DNA of 39,648 bases, taken from positions 1-39,648 of the forward strand of contig NZ_JACPOF010000022.1 in NCBI RefSeq assembly GCF_016185115.1. Reading direction: 5' to 3'. Shown one piece after another: positions 1-8,673 of the stretch. Under the pieces are notes generated by a model. That model saw only the letters and a program-made list of their open reading frames with translations. It had not been told where the DNA came from and ran no database searches. The position numbers were made by a program, and so were the translations under genes. Each line of letters starts with the position of its first letter. Position 1 is the first letter of the stretch. This DNA comes from Polaromonas sp. (GTDB taxonomy: Bacteria; Pseudomonadota; Gammaproteobacteria; Burkholderiales; Burkholderiaceae_C).

Positions 1-408
1 GGCAATGTCCTTGCTCTGGGTGGTGTAGAGGATGAAGAAGCTGCCGGCGCTTTTGACCTCTATGCTGCTGGCGCCTGCAGGGACGATGACGACCGAGTAG
101 CCAGGGATGTCGGCAGACCCGTGGTCGGAGGTGATGTGCAGCGCTGTGGTGGTCTGGGGGGAGAGGATGACGTATTCGTCGGGCTGGCCGACGCGGGTGA
201 TGCGGGCGCCGGCCTTGGCTTCGACGTAGCAGATGACGAAGTTGTGGCCTCGGCCGTACCACTTGCGGCTTAAGGAATCTTCTTCGGCCGGGCCTTCCTT
301 GAAGTGGATGCAGGAGGCTGTGCCGTAGGGCGTGCTGGCGTCGAGCGTTGCTGCGGCTGCGGGGGCTGCGCTGGACAGCGTGGAGCGCGGGTCGGATTTG
401 TCGTACAT
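1..408 (-). CDS. Unrecognised protein, partial (C-terminus beyond window edge)
   Basis: An open frame on the minus strand starts with ATG at 406-408 (MYDKSDPRST...) and runs without a stop for 136 codons to base 1, so the C-terminus is missing. The first 30 residues are rich in Ala, Ser and Thr. The remainder alternates short hydrophobic strands with Gly and Pro turns (for example VILSPQTTTALHITSD and YSVVIVPAG), which suggests a small beta-barrel or cupin-like fold. No catalytic motif or signal peptide is visible and I do not recognise the family. It lies upstream of nothing visible and 56 bp from the end of the IclR gene on the same strand, so it could be transcribed with it. Confidence 0.6.
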   Translation of the reverse strand, partial: MYDKSDPRSTLSSAAPAAAATLDASTPYGTASCIHFKEGPAEEDSLSRKWYGRGHNFVICYVEAKAGARITRVGQPDEYVILSPQTTTALHITSDHGSADIPGYSVVIVPAGASSIEVKSAGSFFILYTTQSKDIA

Positions 409-464
409 GGTATGTGTGCCTGAAACGGGATGGCGTTTTTGACTGGGGAAAAACGGCCCCCGGG

Positions 465-1322
465 CTATCGCGCCACGGGAACTGCCGCCGTCACTGCGCG
501 CGGTTTGTAGCCAAGGCTGGCAGACACTCTTGCAGCTGCAGCCAGCGTGTGCCGGACCTGTTCATCTGTGGGAACAACCCCCAGGTACTGGATGGAATCG
601 ACGATGGAAATCGTTCCGGCAAGTACGCCCCGACTATCGAATACCGGCGCAGCCAGCGCGTTGAACCCAATCAATGTTTCATTGGGTGCGGTGGCGCAGC
701 CCTGTCTTTTGGTTTTTGCCAGATCAGCAGCAAGTGCACGCGATGTGGTGATGGTTTTAGGCGTGAGGGGTACAAGCGCAGAGTCGAGAATGCGCCCCCG
801 CATTTCCTGGTCGCCGAACGCCAGCGTAACCTTGCCTTGCGCCGTCGCATGTAGCGGCAATAGCGAACCGGGCTTCACGCCAATTTCAATCAGCGACTTG
901 CCCGGCAAGGTCAGCAGGACACGGATCCCGTCAGGTTCTATGCGCGAAAGCACTACAGAATGGCCCAGAACTTCACGAAGTTCCCTCAGGCTGTCGCGGG
1001 CAACGCTGACGAGATCGTGTTTCGCACTGATGGAGATCCCGATGTTGATCAGCGCCGGGCCGACTTCATAGCGTTCGGTCATCCTGTCCTGCATGGCGTA
1101 ACCCTGCTGCACCAGTGTCTGCAAATGCCGGTGTATGCGGCTTTTGGTTGTTCCCAATGCTTCTGCAATTGCAGTCACGCCCACCGCTTCGGTTTGCACC
1201 GAAAGGTGGGCGACCAGGCGCAGTGCCATTGCAACAGACTGTATGCCACCCGGGTCCCTGCGCGTTTGGGTTGAAAAGCGCAAAGGCGGAGGAGGCAGGG
1301 TTGTTTTAGGTCTGGCTTGCAT
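465..1322 (-). CDS. IclR-family transcriptional regulator
   Basis: This is a 285-residue protein with the IclR layout. An N-terminal winged helix (about residues 25-90, with AIAEALGTTKSRIHRHLQTL as the HTH) is followed by an effector-binding domain (LPLHATAQGKVTLAF, and the C-terminal GTISIVDSIQYLG segment). I chose ATG 1322 (MQARPKTTLP) over an in-frame ATG at 1379 because IclR proteins start close to the HTH. IclR proteins bind promoter DNA and respond to small acids, often controlling aromatic or carboxylic acid catabolism. The neighbouring Bug remnant and aldehyde dehydrogenase on the same strand are plausible former or present targets, but no operator was identified. Confidence 0.9.
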   Translation of the reverse strand: MQARPKTTLPPPPLRFSTQTRRDPGGIQSVAMALRLVAHLSVQTEAVGVTAIAEALGTTKSRIHRHLQTLVQQGYAMQDRMTERYEVGPALINIGISISAKHDLVSVARDSLRELREVLGHSVVLSRIEPDGIRVLLTLPGKSLIEIGVKPGSLLPLHATAQGKVTLAFGDQEMRGRILDSALVPLTPKTITTSRALAADLAKTKRQGCATAPNETLIGFNALAAPVFDSRGVLAGTISIVDSIQYLGVVPTDEQVRHTLAAAARVSASLGYKPRAVTAAVPVAR

Positions 1323-1375
1323 GAATTTTTTGTATCGCACAGAAGAACAATGTGTTAAATAACGATACACCTCAT

Positions 1376-1960
1376 TCACTGTAAATGCCAGCCGCCACGA
1401 GCCATGTTTTCCCGGACAGATTCTTCAAAAATCGTTTCGAGGTGCAGGACGTGGCGGGCTGCCCGAAAGACTGGCAGGCGCTGTGAACGGGGTTTGAAGC
1501 CGGCAATTCGGCGCTGAAGGCCGCCTGGATTGCCAGAGCCGAACGCACGCCCTCAAGCCGCTTGCCCAAAGGCCGGGCTCAGCGCCAGAGACACCAAAAA
1601 TCGCCGGCAGCAGCGGTCATGACCTGCTGGCAGGCGTGTTCTGCGTTTCATGCGCGTGGCAGCAGGCGACGCTGATGTCAACATGCGCCAGAACTGCCGA
1701 TCCCGGGGCAAAAGCAGAACACCCGTCAGGCAACGGGGACAAGGCCACGTCAACAACAACGCCCATCAGGCCCGGGATGACAGGCAAACCGCTCTTCGCT
1801 CTTGTATGGAACGTGTAACAGATTGCCGCCGGTCTGGCCTTCACACATCAGGCCGGTCAGGTGTTGCGGGCGGCCGCACCCGCATCTGCAAACTCATCAG
1901 CGGCAAAGTTCATGACCGCATCGAATGACCGCCTGAGCCTTGATGAAAAACGCGAGGGCT
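1376..1960 (-). pseudogene. Decayed remnant of a Bug/TctC solute-binding protein gene
   Basis: No intact frame exists here, but minus-strand translation shows family sequence in broken frames. Bases 1801-1866 read QHLTGLMCEGQTGGNLLHVP followed by YK, matching the conserved QHLAGLMFESQTGVKLLHVP segment of the intact Bug protein at 4162-5139. After a frameshift, 1722-1790 read GLPVIPGLMGVVVDVALSPL, the counterpart of APAITDLIGGVVDMAFSPMP. Sequence on both sides is too degraded to align by eye. A further readable stretch near 1379-1440 (FEESVRENMARGGWHL, stop) is unidentified and may belong to another remnant. The Bug call is firm for 1722-1866. The outer limits are guesses. Confidence 0.65.
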
Positions 1961-2034
1961 ACACCCTGCCCTGCGTCGCGTACCCGCTCTGTCTGATGGG
2001 GTGATTGAACTGCCCGTGTGAGCAGGGCAATCAG

Positions 2035-3480
2035 TTACACGGCCATGATGGACACGGCCTTGGTCACCAGGTAAGCCTCCATCGCCTCCGGGCCGCCCTC
2101 AGAGCCATAGCCCGAGTCCTTGATGCCGCCGAACGGCATTTCAGGCGATGGTGTGGCAGGCTGGTTGATCCACAGCATGCCGACTTCCATCTGCTGCGAC
2201 AGCATGTGGGTGTTCTTGATGGATTTGGTGAAGGCGTAACCGGCCAGGCCATAAGGCAGGCGGTTGGCTTCAGAGATCGCTTCTTCAAGCTTGTCGAACC
2301 CGCGAATGGCTGCGATAGGACCAAAAGGCTCGTTGTTGAACACGTCCGCGTCCAGCGACACATCCGTCAGCACCGTGGCCGAGAAGAAATTGCCTTCGGT
2401 GCCGACACGTTCACCGCCAGTCGCCACCTTTGCACCTGTCTTGCGCGCATCGTCCAGCACCTTGGCCATGGCCGTCAGGCGCCGCGCATTGGCCAATGGG
2501 CCCAGCGTTGTGCCTTCCGTCAGGCCGTCACCCAGCTTGAGGCTTTCAGCGTGCTTGACCATCAGTTGGGCAAACTCGTCCTTGATGCTGTTGTGCACCA
2601 GGAAACGCGTTGGCGATATGCACACCTGGCCTGCGTTGCGGAACTTCGCGGCGCCTGCGGCCTTCACGGCCAGCGCCACATCGGCGTCTTCACAAACGAT
2701 GACAGGCGCGTGGCCGCCGAGCTCCATCGTGGCACGTTTCATGTGTAGGCCAGCCATGCCGGCCAACTGTTTGCCGACGGGTGTGGAGCCTGTGAAGGTC
2801 ACCTTGCGAATGATGGGGTGCGGAATCAGGTAGCTGGAGATCTCATGCGGGTCGCCAAATACCAGGCCAACTGTGCCCGGGGGAACGCCTGCATCCACAA
2901 ATGCCTGCAGCAATGCCGCAGGTGAAGCCGGTGTTTCTTCGGGCGCCTTCACCAGGAAAGAGCAACCGCAGGCCAGCGCACCGCCGAGCTTGCGCACGAT
3001 CTGGTTGATGGGGAAGTTCCAGGGCGTGAACGCAGCCACGGGGCCTATGGGTTCCTTCAGCACCTGTTGCTGTGCAGCCAGGTTGCGCGACGGCACGATG
3101 CGGCCATACACACGGCGGCCTTCATCTGCAAACCATTCAATGATGTCTGCACCAGCCAGCACCTCCACGCGGGCTTCGGCAAACGGCTTGCCCTGCTCCT
3201 GCGTCAGCAGGCGCGCAATGTCTGCAGCCCGCTCTCGAAGCAGACCGGCGGCCTTGCGCATGATGTTCGCACGCTCGTTGGCAGGGGTCTTTTTCCAGGC
3301 TTCAAAGCCCTTTTGGGCGGCAGCCAGCGCGCGGTCAAGGTCAGGAATGCCGGCATGCGCCACCTTGCCGATGGGCTTGCCTGTGGCCGGGTTGACCACA
3401 TCCAGCGTCTTGCCACTGGCGGCGTCGCACCATTCGTTGTTGATGAGAAGTTGGGTGTCTTTATAGGCGGGGGTGGTCAT
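2035..3480 (-). CDS. NAD(P)-dependent succinate-semialdehyde dehydrogenase-like aldehyde dehydrogenase
   Basis: A 481-residue aldehyde dehydrogenase of normal family length. Visible landmarks are the PWNFP segment (Asn155), the cofactor-binding LVKAPEE (Lys178), FTGSTPVGK, the general base in MELGG (Glu253) and the catalytic cysteine in NAGQVCISP (Cys287). The closest recognised group is the GabD-like succinate-semialdehyde/glutarate-semialdehyde dehydrogenases, which oxidise an aldehyde to the acid with NAD(P)+. ATG 3480 is chosen because GGAGA lies six bases upstream; an in-frame upstream ATG at 3516 lacks such a site. The substrate cannot be fixed from sequence: the adjacent IclR gene and Bug remnant suggest use in carboxylic or aromatic acid catabolism. 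Confidence 0.9.
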   Translation of the reverse strand: MTTPAYKDTQLLINNEWCDAASGKTLDVVNPATGKPIGKVAHAGIPDLDRALAAAQKGFEAWKKTPANERANIMRKAAGLLRERAADIARLLTQEQGKPFAEARVEVLAGADIIEWFADEGRRVYGRIVPSRNLAAQQQVLKEPIGPVAAFTPWNFPINQIVRKLGGALACGCSFLVKAPEETPASPAALLQAFVDAGVPPGTVGLVFGDPHEISSYLIPHPIIRKVTFTGSTPVGKQLAGMAGLHMKRATMELGGHAPVIVCEDADVALAVKAAGAAKFRNAGQVCISPTRFLVHNSIKDEFAQLMVKHAESLKLGDGLTEGTTLGPLANARRLTAMAKVLDDARKTGAKVATGGERVGTEGNFFSATVLTDVSLDADVFNNEPFGPIAAIRGFDKLEEAISEANRLPYGLAGYAFTKSIKNTHMLSQQMEVGMLWINQPATPSPEMPFGGIKDSGYGSEGGPEAMEAYLVTKAVSIMAV

Positions 3481-3834
3481 GCGGGTCTCCAGGAATGGAA
3501 TGGTCGGTATGGACACAGTTTAAACAAGCGCAGAAGCGGCCCTGCGATTCGCCAACCAGCGGGGGAGGACCGGCGGCATGGGCGGCAAAAAATCCGGGAG
3601 TTTTTACAACGCCGGTGCCAACTCTGTCCACTTCGGAGTTCCGGGGAAATTCGCCCCATAGATACCCTGCGCCCCTCGCAAGTCAGCCGCTTTCCCGGCC
3701 CGGCAACCAGCAAAGCGGAAGGGGCATAGGTGTAACTGCGTGTAGGCAGAGTCGTGTATCGGCGTAACATTGCGGCTGCAGAACACAAGCCTGCCAACAC
3801 GTCAATCCAGAGTCGAAACCCCAAGATCAGTGCC
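3481..3834. other. Intergenic region between divergent genes
   Basis: This 354-bp stretch separates the start of the minus-strand aldehyde dehydrogenase from the plus-strand small coiled-coil gene, so it should hold both promoters. I see no convincing coding frame, long inverted repeat or terminator in it. An alternative upstream ATG at 3754 for the next gene lies within it. Confidence 0.5.
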
Positions 3835-4125
3835 ATGCCCATTCGAAAGTCAAAAAACTCCGCCACGGTTACCCCCAAAGTGGCTGAAGCCGTTAACGAG
3901 AGCAAAGAGGTTACGCGGGAGATCGAGCATGCGGCGCATGACCTGGCGGTGGCGCACGCCGTCTTGCAAAAAAATATCCCCGATACGCCGACGTCAGAGG
4001 ATGTCAGCGGTGCAGTCAAGCGGACAGCCGAGGTTCAAAAGAAGCTGGACAAGACAGCCAAAAAACTTGAGACCGTGACTGAAAAGCTCGAAGGCGAACT
4101 AAAAGACAGCACCGGAAAGAAATAA
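3835..4125 (+). CDS. Small lysine- and glutamate-rich coiled-coil protein
   Basis: A 96-residue charged protein starting MPIRKSKNSA. Most of its length (residues about 20-95) has heptad-like spacing of Val, Leu and Ala among Lys and Glu (for example VQKKLDKTAKKLETVTEKLE), which predicts one or two amphipathic helices or a coiled coil. It has no signal peptide or catalytic motif. The ATG at 3835 is preferred, though an in-frame ATG at 3754 would add 27 residues of unlike composition. The ribosome-binding site is weak for both. Function is unknown; a structural or nucleoid/granule-associated role is only a possibility. It converges on the Bug gene at 4162. Confidence 0.65.
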   Translation: MPIRKSKNSATVTPKVAEAVNESKEVTREIEHAAHDLAVAHAVLQKNIPDTPTSEDVSGAVKRTAEVQKKLDKTAKKLETVTEKLEGELKDSTGKK

Positions 4126-4161
4126 CCGGGCCGTCCGTTCGCTGCTCAAGGCCCCTGGCCC

Positions 4162-5139
4162 TTACTGCGGCACCAGGCCGGCAGCTTTCACCAGCTCAGC
4201 GTGTATGCGGATCTCTTCGGTGATGACCTGATTCAGCGGCTTCGCTTCATCGGGTGCGGGTTCCATGCCGAGTTCGATCAGGCGGGTCTTGGCGTCGCCG
4301 CGCAGCATGGTCTTCACTGATTTGCCGAGTTTATCCAGCACGGGCTGTGGGGTTCTGGCGGGCGCCAGCATGCCTATCCAGGCGGACAACACCACGTTGT
4401 TCACGCCACCCTCCTTCAGGGTCGGGATCTCGGGTGCCGATACAGCACGCCGCTCACTGAGCACGCCCACCGGGAAGAGCTTGCCCGACTTGATATGCGG
4501 CAGTGCCTCAGGCATGGGCGAAAAGGCCATGTCCACGACACCGCCGATGAGGTCGGTAATCGCTGGCGCGCCGCCCTTGTACGGAACATGCAGCAATTTG
4601 ACGCCGGTCTGGCTTTCAAACATCAGGCCAGCCAGGTGCTGGGGGCTGCCGTCACCCGAGGAGGCGTAAGTCAGCTTGCCGGGGTTGGCCCTGGCCGCCG
4701 CAAGAATGCTGGCCGGCGTCGGGTATTTGGTCTTGTCATTCACCACCAGCACCATGGACTGGTTGACCAGCTTGGTCACAGGCACAAAGTCGGCTTCGGG
4801 GTTGTAGGGCAGCTGCTTGAAGATGCTCTTGTTGGTGGTCAAAAACGATGCGGGCGACACCATGATGGTGTAGCCGTCAGGCGCGGCCTTGGCCACGACC
4901 GGCACGCCGATCTGGCCAGAGCCGCCGGCCCGGTTGTCCACCACAAAAGGCTGGCCCAGGTCAGTCGTCAGCTGCTGGCTGACCATGCGCGCAATCATGT
5001 CCACACTGCCGCCCGCCGGCAGCGCAACGATGACCTTGACGGGGCGGCTGGGGTAGGCGTCTTGTGCTGAAGAAAGGGTTGCCACCACCAGGGTGGATAC
5101 AGCGCCTAGCGCCACGAGTATTGAGCGGATCAGGGTCAT
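4162..5139 (-). CDS. Bug/TctC-family tripartite tricarboxylate transporter solute-binding protein
   Basis: A 325-residue periplasmic binding protein. A signal peptide (hydrophobic core ILVALGAVSTLVVATL, cleavage near SSAQDA) is followed by the family hallmark YPSRPVKVIVALPAGGSVDM, and later by QHLAGLMFESQTGVKLLHVP and DLIGGVVDMAFSP. Bug proteins bind carboxylates such as tricarboxylates or aromatic acids in the periplasm and deliver them to TctAB-type membrane proteins, none of which is encoded in this window. ATG 5139 starts the signal peptide; an upstream in-frame ATG at 5256 would add 39 unlikely residues. The ligand is unknown. It is monocistronic here and is the best intact relative of the decayed copy at 1376-1960. 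Confidence 0.92.
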   Translation of the reverse strand: MTLIRSILVALGAVSTLVVATLSSAQDAYPSRPVKVIVALPAGGSVDMIARMVSQQLTTDLGQPFVVDNRAGGSGQIGVPVVAKAAPDGYTIMVSPASFLTTNKSIFKQLPYNPEADFVPVTKLVNQSMVLVVNDKTKYPTPASILAAARANPGKLTYASSGDGSPQHLAGLMFESQTGVKLLHVPYKGGAPAITDLIGGVVDMAFSPMPEALPHIKSGKLFPVGVLSERRAVSAPEIPTLKEGGVNNVVLSAWIGMLAPARTPQPVLDKLGKSVKTMLRGDAKTRLIELGMEPAPDEAKPLNQVITEEIRIHAELVKAAGLVPQ

Positions 5140-5446
5140 GATTGCTTTCGGGTTTGGGTTGAGACTGATGTTGTGTGACCGGCGTTTGCAAACTGCGGTG
5201 CCGTTCGTAAACATGTCTTGCACACAAGCAATTTGTGCGCCGATTCCTGAGTCCACACCTCCGCATGAGTCCGCTTACATCTTTGTCACGCCAGTACCAG
5301 AAAGTCAAAACTGCACGCACGGGTACGTATCGATAGTCAGCTACTTAAGCGATAAAGACCTCGCTTTTTTGCCCGAAGGTGCCAGCGCATCTGTTTGGCA
5401 GCTTCCTGTCGGGTTAGGATGCTTGCAAGAATAACGGGGAGCAATC
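5140..5446. other. Intergenic region upstream of the Gabija-like operon
   Basis: This 307-bp divergent region serves the minus-strand Bug gene and the plus-strand nuclease gene. It contains a short 5-bp inverted repeat (5348-5352 with 5361-5365) followed by six Ts at 5365-5370. This could be a weak terminator or attenuator ahead of the nuclease gene. A GGGGAG ribosome-binding site lies just before ATG 5447. No direct repeats marking an island boundary were found by eye. Confidence 0.4.
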
Positions 5447-7180
5447 ATGACGCGCATCCGTCGACTGAAAATCCGAAATTTCCGATCTATACAGTTGCTC
5501 GACTGGACACCGTCCAACGGCGTGAACTGTCTTATTGGGCCGGGAGACAGCGGCAAGTCCACCATCCTCGATGCGATCGATTTATGTCTTGGAGCTAGGA
5601 GGAGCGCACCTTTCGGCGACACGGACTTCTTCGGCATGGACGTCAGCCAGACCATTGTGATTGCTGTCACGCTCGGCGCACTACCTGACGCGCTGAAGAA
5701 CATCGACACCTACGGAGAGTTCCTTCGCGGATTTGACTTCGGTACCGGGCAGATTGAAGACGAGCCGCGCGCGGGCCTGGAAACGGCTCTGACGCTGAAG
5801 CTCGAGGTCAAGAGCGACCTAGAGCCCAGTTGGTTGCTCTATTCCGACCGCGCAGCCCATCAGCAACTGGAGCGGTCTTTGGCATGGAAGGATCGCAGTC
5901 TCCTGGCACCAGCCAGAATCGGCACCTACGCAAACACGAACCTTTCCTGGGCTAGGGGCTCTGTGTTGAATCGGCTCACTGAAGAACGTGCGAACCTTGG
6001 CTTGGAGCTCGCAGGCGCGGGACGCGCCGCCCGGGCCGCCTTTGGTGCGCAGGCTGGTCCTCAACTCGCCCAAACGTTGCAAGTGGTCACCCAGACAGCT
6101 ACCGGCTTAGGCGTGCCCGTCGGTGCAAGCGCTCAGGCGCTACTTGATGCTCACTCAGTGTCGATTGGCGATGGTGCTATCGCACTTCACAGCGCAACGG
6201 GCATTCCTCTGCGGTCGCTGGGCACCGGCTCGGGACGACTTCTTGTTGCGGGGTTGCAAAGGGCCGCAGCGGCGGCAGCCACGGTCGCCCTAGTAGACGA
6301 GGTCGAATACGGACTTGAGCCACACCGGCTCATGCGATTGCTCGACTCACTCGGCGCTAAGGACGAGGCCGAGCCGCTACAGGTCTTTATGACAACCCAT
6401 TCGCCGGTGGCGCTTAGGGAGCTCGCCGGTAAACAGCTTTTTGTCTTGCGCCAGGGTTTGGGCTCGCACACGGCGACATGCGCTGGTGCGGACGACGGCA
6501 TCCAGCGCACGCTGCGCAAGGCGGCTGAAGCCTTCCTGTCCAAGTCGGTGATCGTCTGCGAAGGTGCTAGCGAAGTCGGATTCGCTCGCGGGATGGACCA
6601 ATGGTGGGTTCACTGTGGCGCGACGTCATTCCTGGCAAACGGAGGCTCATACGTGGACTCGGGCGGGGGGAGCCCCGATCAATGCTTTACGCGAGGGGAG
6701 GTGTTCCTCAAGTTGGGCTATCGCGTCCTCGTCTTCGTTGACGCGGACAAGCCAGTTGCAACCGTTGGACTTGTGGAGAGATTCGTTGCGGCCGGCGGCC
6801 AGTACCTAACTTGGAGACCCGGCTTAGCGCTTGAGGATGAGTTATTCATCCATTCAAGCAATGACGCAGTGCATGCGTTGCTCAATAAGGCCGACGAGAT
6901 GGTGGGCCGCGAACTCATGGCTGAGCACGTCATGTCGAAGTCGCATGGGCAAGTCACCTTGGATGCCATAGAAGCCGAACGACTCAATGGCGGCTACACC
7001 CCCGCGAGCCGAGCATTGCTGGGGCTTGCCGCTCGCAACAACAAGAACGGCTGGTTCAAGTCAGTGAGCAGTTTCCAGGAAATCGCCAAGGATATCGTCG
7101 GCCCTCACATAGCAGGTGCCGAACCGGGCTTCGTCGAAATTATGAATGTGCTGTGGAGGTGGACGAGTGCCGCCACCTGA
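5447..7180 (+). CDS. gajA: GajA-like OLD-family ATPase/TOPRIM nuclease (Gabija defence)
   Basis: A 577-residue protein with an N-terminal ABC-type ATPase domain and a C-terminal TOPRIM domain, as in OLD nucleases. The start IRRLKIRNFRSIQ and the Walker A loop GPGDSGKST (31-39) are followed by a signature-like GTGSGRLL (about 258), Walker B VALVDEVEYGLEP (about 281-293) and the switch His in FMTTHSP (about 312-318). The TOPRIM motifs are VIVCEGASE (about 367-375), VFVDAD (about 429-434) and LEDELF (about 461-466). B. cereus GajA is about 578 residues and pairs with a UvrD-like GajB, the same length and arrangement seen here. Gabija cleaves or nicks DNA when phage replication depletes nucleotides. 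The next gene overlaps it by 14 bp. The main alternative is another class 2 OLD system. Confidence 0.85.
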   Translation: MTRIRRLKIRNFRSIQLLDWTPSNGVNCLIGPGDSGKSTILDAIDLCLGARRSAPFGDTDFFGMDVSQTIVIAVTLGALPDALKNIDTYGEFLRGFDFGTGQIEDEPRAGLETALTLKLEVKSDLEPSWLLYSDRAAHQQLERSLAWKDRSLLAPARIGTYANTNLSWARGSVLNRLTEERANLGLELAGAGRAARAAFGAQAGPQLAQTLQVVTQTATGLGVPVGASAQALLDAHSVSIGDGAIALHSATGIPLRSLGTGSGRLLVAGLQRAAAAAATVALVDEVEYGLEPHRLMRLLDSLGAKDEAEPLQVFMTTHSPVALRELAGKQLFVLRQGLGSHTATCAGADDGIQRTLRKAAEAFLSKSVIVCEGASEVGFARGMDQWWVHCGATSFLANGGSYVDSGGGSPDQCFTRGEVFLKLGYRVLVFVDADKPVATVGLVERFVAAGGQYLTWRPGLALEDELFIHSSNDAVHALLNKADEMVGRELMAEHVMSKSHGQVTLDAIEAERLNGGYTPASRALLGLAARNNKNGWFKSVSSFQEIAKDIVGPHIAGAEPGFVEIMNVLWRWTSAAT

Positions 7181-8591
7181 AATCGACATCTTTCAGGCAC
7201 GCCTAGGCTCCGTTACCGCCCCAGCCGGCTGCGGCAAGACCCAGCTCATCGCGGATGCGATCAGCCAGCACATAGACACTAAGCCAGTCTTGGTGCTGAC
7301 GCACACCAACGCTGGAGTCACGGCTCTACGCGCCAGGCTTCAGCGCGGCAGCGTCCCCAGTTCGGCATATAGGGTGTCCACCATCGACGGTTTCGCGATG
7401 CGGCTGGCGACCAAGTTTCCACTTCGCGCAGGCCTTAATGCGCGTGTACTTGAGTTGGCCAACCCGAACACCGACTACCCAGCGATTCGAGGCGCCGTGC
7501 AACAGCTCCTACAGGCAGGTCACGTTGTTGACCCTATTGCCTCAACTTACTCGCGCTTGCTGGTGGATGAGTATCAGGACTGCAATACTGCGCAGCACGC
7601 TATCGTCTGCTCCATTGCTCAGACACTCCCTACTTGCATTCTTGGTGACCCGATGCAGGCGATATTTGGCTTCCGGGACCCCTTGGTTCACTGGGAGAAC
7701 CAAGCCCAGATAGCATTCCCGCCCATCGGAGCGCTACAAACTCCCTGGCGATGGCGCCTCGTCGGCATGGAAGCACTAGGCGTTTGGCTACTTCAGGTTC
7801 GCGCATCATTGCAAGCCGGCCAACCGGTAGACCTTCGTGGAGCGCCTGGGGGCGTCGAATGGGTTCAACTAGCCCAAGGCATGGAACTGCAGCAGCGACT
7901 GGCCGCCGCCCGGACAGCAGCGCCAAACCGAGACGGCCGCGTTCTTATCATTGGCGACTCCATCAATGTCAATGCACGGAATCAACTCACGATGCAGACG
8001 CCGGGCGCCACGTCTGTCGAGGCGGTAGATCTAAAAGACCTGGTGAACTTCGCCCGCCAGTTCGATGTAGCGAGTCCCGACGCGCTGCGACAACTTGCAG
8101 AGTTCGCCACCTCACTGATGACAGGTGTGGGAACTGCCAACTTACTCGCACGGGTCGAAACGATACAGCGCGGCAGAGCCCGCACGCCCGCGACACCTGC
8201 AGAAGCCGCAGCCGTGACGTTCGTAGCGGCGCCCAGTCACACGACCTCGATTAACCTGCTCCAGTCGCTGGCAGACCAACACGGTGCGCGCGTCTACCGA
8301 CCCGAAGTGCTGCACTGCTGTATCTCGGCGCTGAGAGCAACAGGGGGCGAAGGCGGATTCATCGGCGCAGCGATGCAAGCCCGCGAGCGAAACCGCCATC
8401 TGGGGCGGCCGCTGGGCCGGCGCGCCGTCGGAAGCACACTTCTTCTGAAAGGACTGGAGGCTGACGTCGCGGTCATTCTTGAACCCGAACGCATGACCGC
8501 GCAGCATCTCTACGTGGCTCTCACAAGAGGCGCAAGGCGTGTCGTGGTTTGCTCGTCGACGCCTTTGCTAACCCCAGTCGCGGGTCGTTAG
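7167..8591 (+). CDS. gajB: GajB-like UvrD/Rep superfamily 1 helicase (Gabija defence)
   Basis: A 474-residue SF1 helicase-like protein, near the roughly 494 of B. cereus GajB. It has Walker A APAGCGKTQ (18-26), motif Ia LVLTHTNAGVTALR, a DExx-type Walker B LLVDEYQD (about 132-139), motif III ILGDPMQAIFGF, and motif VI LYVALTRGARR near the C-terminus. I prefer GTG 7167 because GGAGG at 7155-7159 sits seven bases upstream; an ATG at 7146 has no such site. The start lies inside the nuclease gene (14-bp overlap), indicating translational coupling. In Gabija, GajB binds the GajA tetramer and is thought to sense DNA or termini and activate it. It ends 82 bp before the next gene. Confidence 0.83.
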   Translation: MPPPEIDIFQARLGSVTAPAGCGKTQLIADAISQHIDTKPVLVLTHTNAGVTALRARLQRGSVPSSAYRVSTIDGFAMRLATKFPLRAGLNARVLELANPNTDYPAIRGAVQQLLQAGHVVDPIASTYSRLLVDEYQDCNTAQHAIVCSIAQTLPTCILGDPMQAIFGFRDPLVHWENQAQIAFPPIGALQTPWRWRLVGMEALGVWLLQVRASLQAGQPVDLRGAPGGVEWVQLAQGMELQQRLAAARTAAPNRDGRVLIIGDSINVNARNQLTMQTPGATSVEAVDLKDLVNFARQFDVASPDALRQLAEFATSLMTGVGTANLLARVETIQRGRARTPATPAEAAAVTFVAAPSHTTSINLLQSLADQHGARVYRPEVLHCCISALRATGGEGGFIGAAMQARERNRHLGRPLGRRAVGSTLLLKGLEADVAVILEPERMTAQHLYVALTRGARRVVVCSSTPLLTPVAGR

Positions 8592-8673
8592 CAATGTTGC
8601 CAACTATTGATAACTACATATTGTCGATCGCCAACCTACATCAAACCGTCACACCCGCATGCAAGGATGGGAC

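Noticed and set aside
5447..8591. PARIS, retron or Septu-type defence
   Set aside because: Nuclease and ATPase are in one protein with a UvrD-like helicase partner, which is the Gabija arrangement; there is no reverse transcriptase or separate TOPRIM gene.
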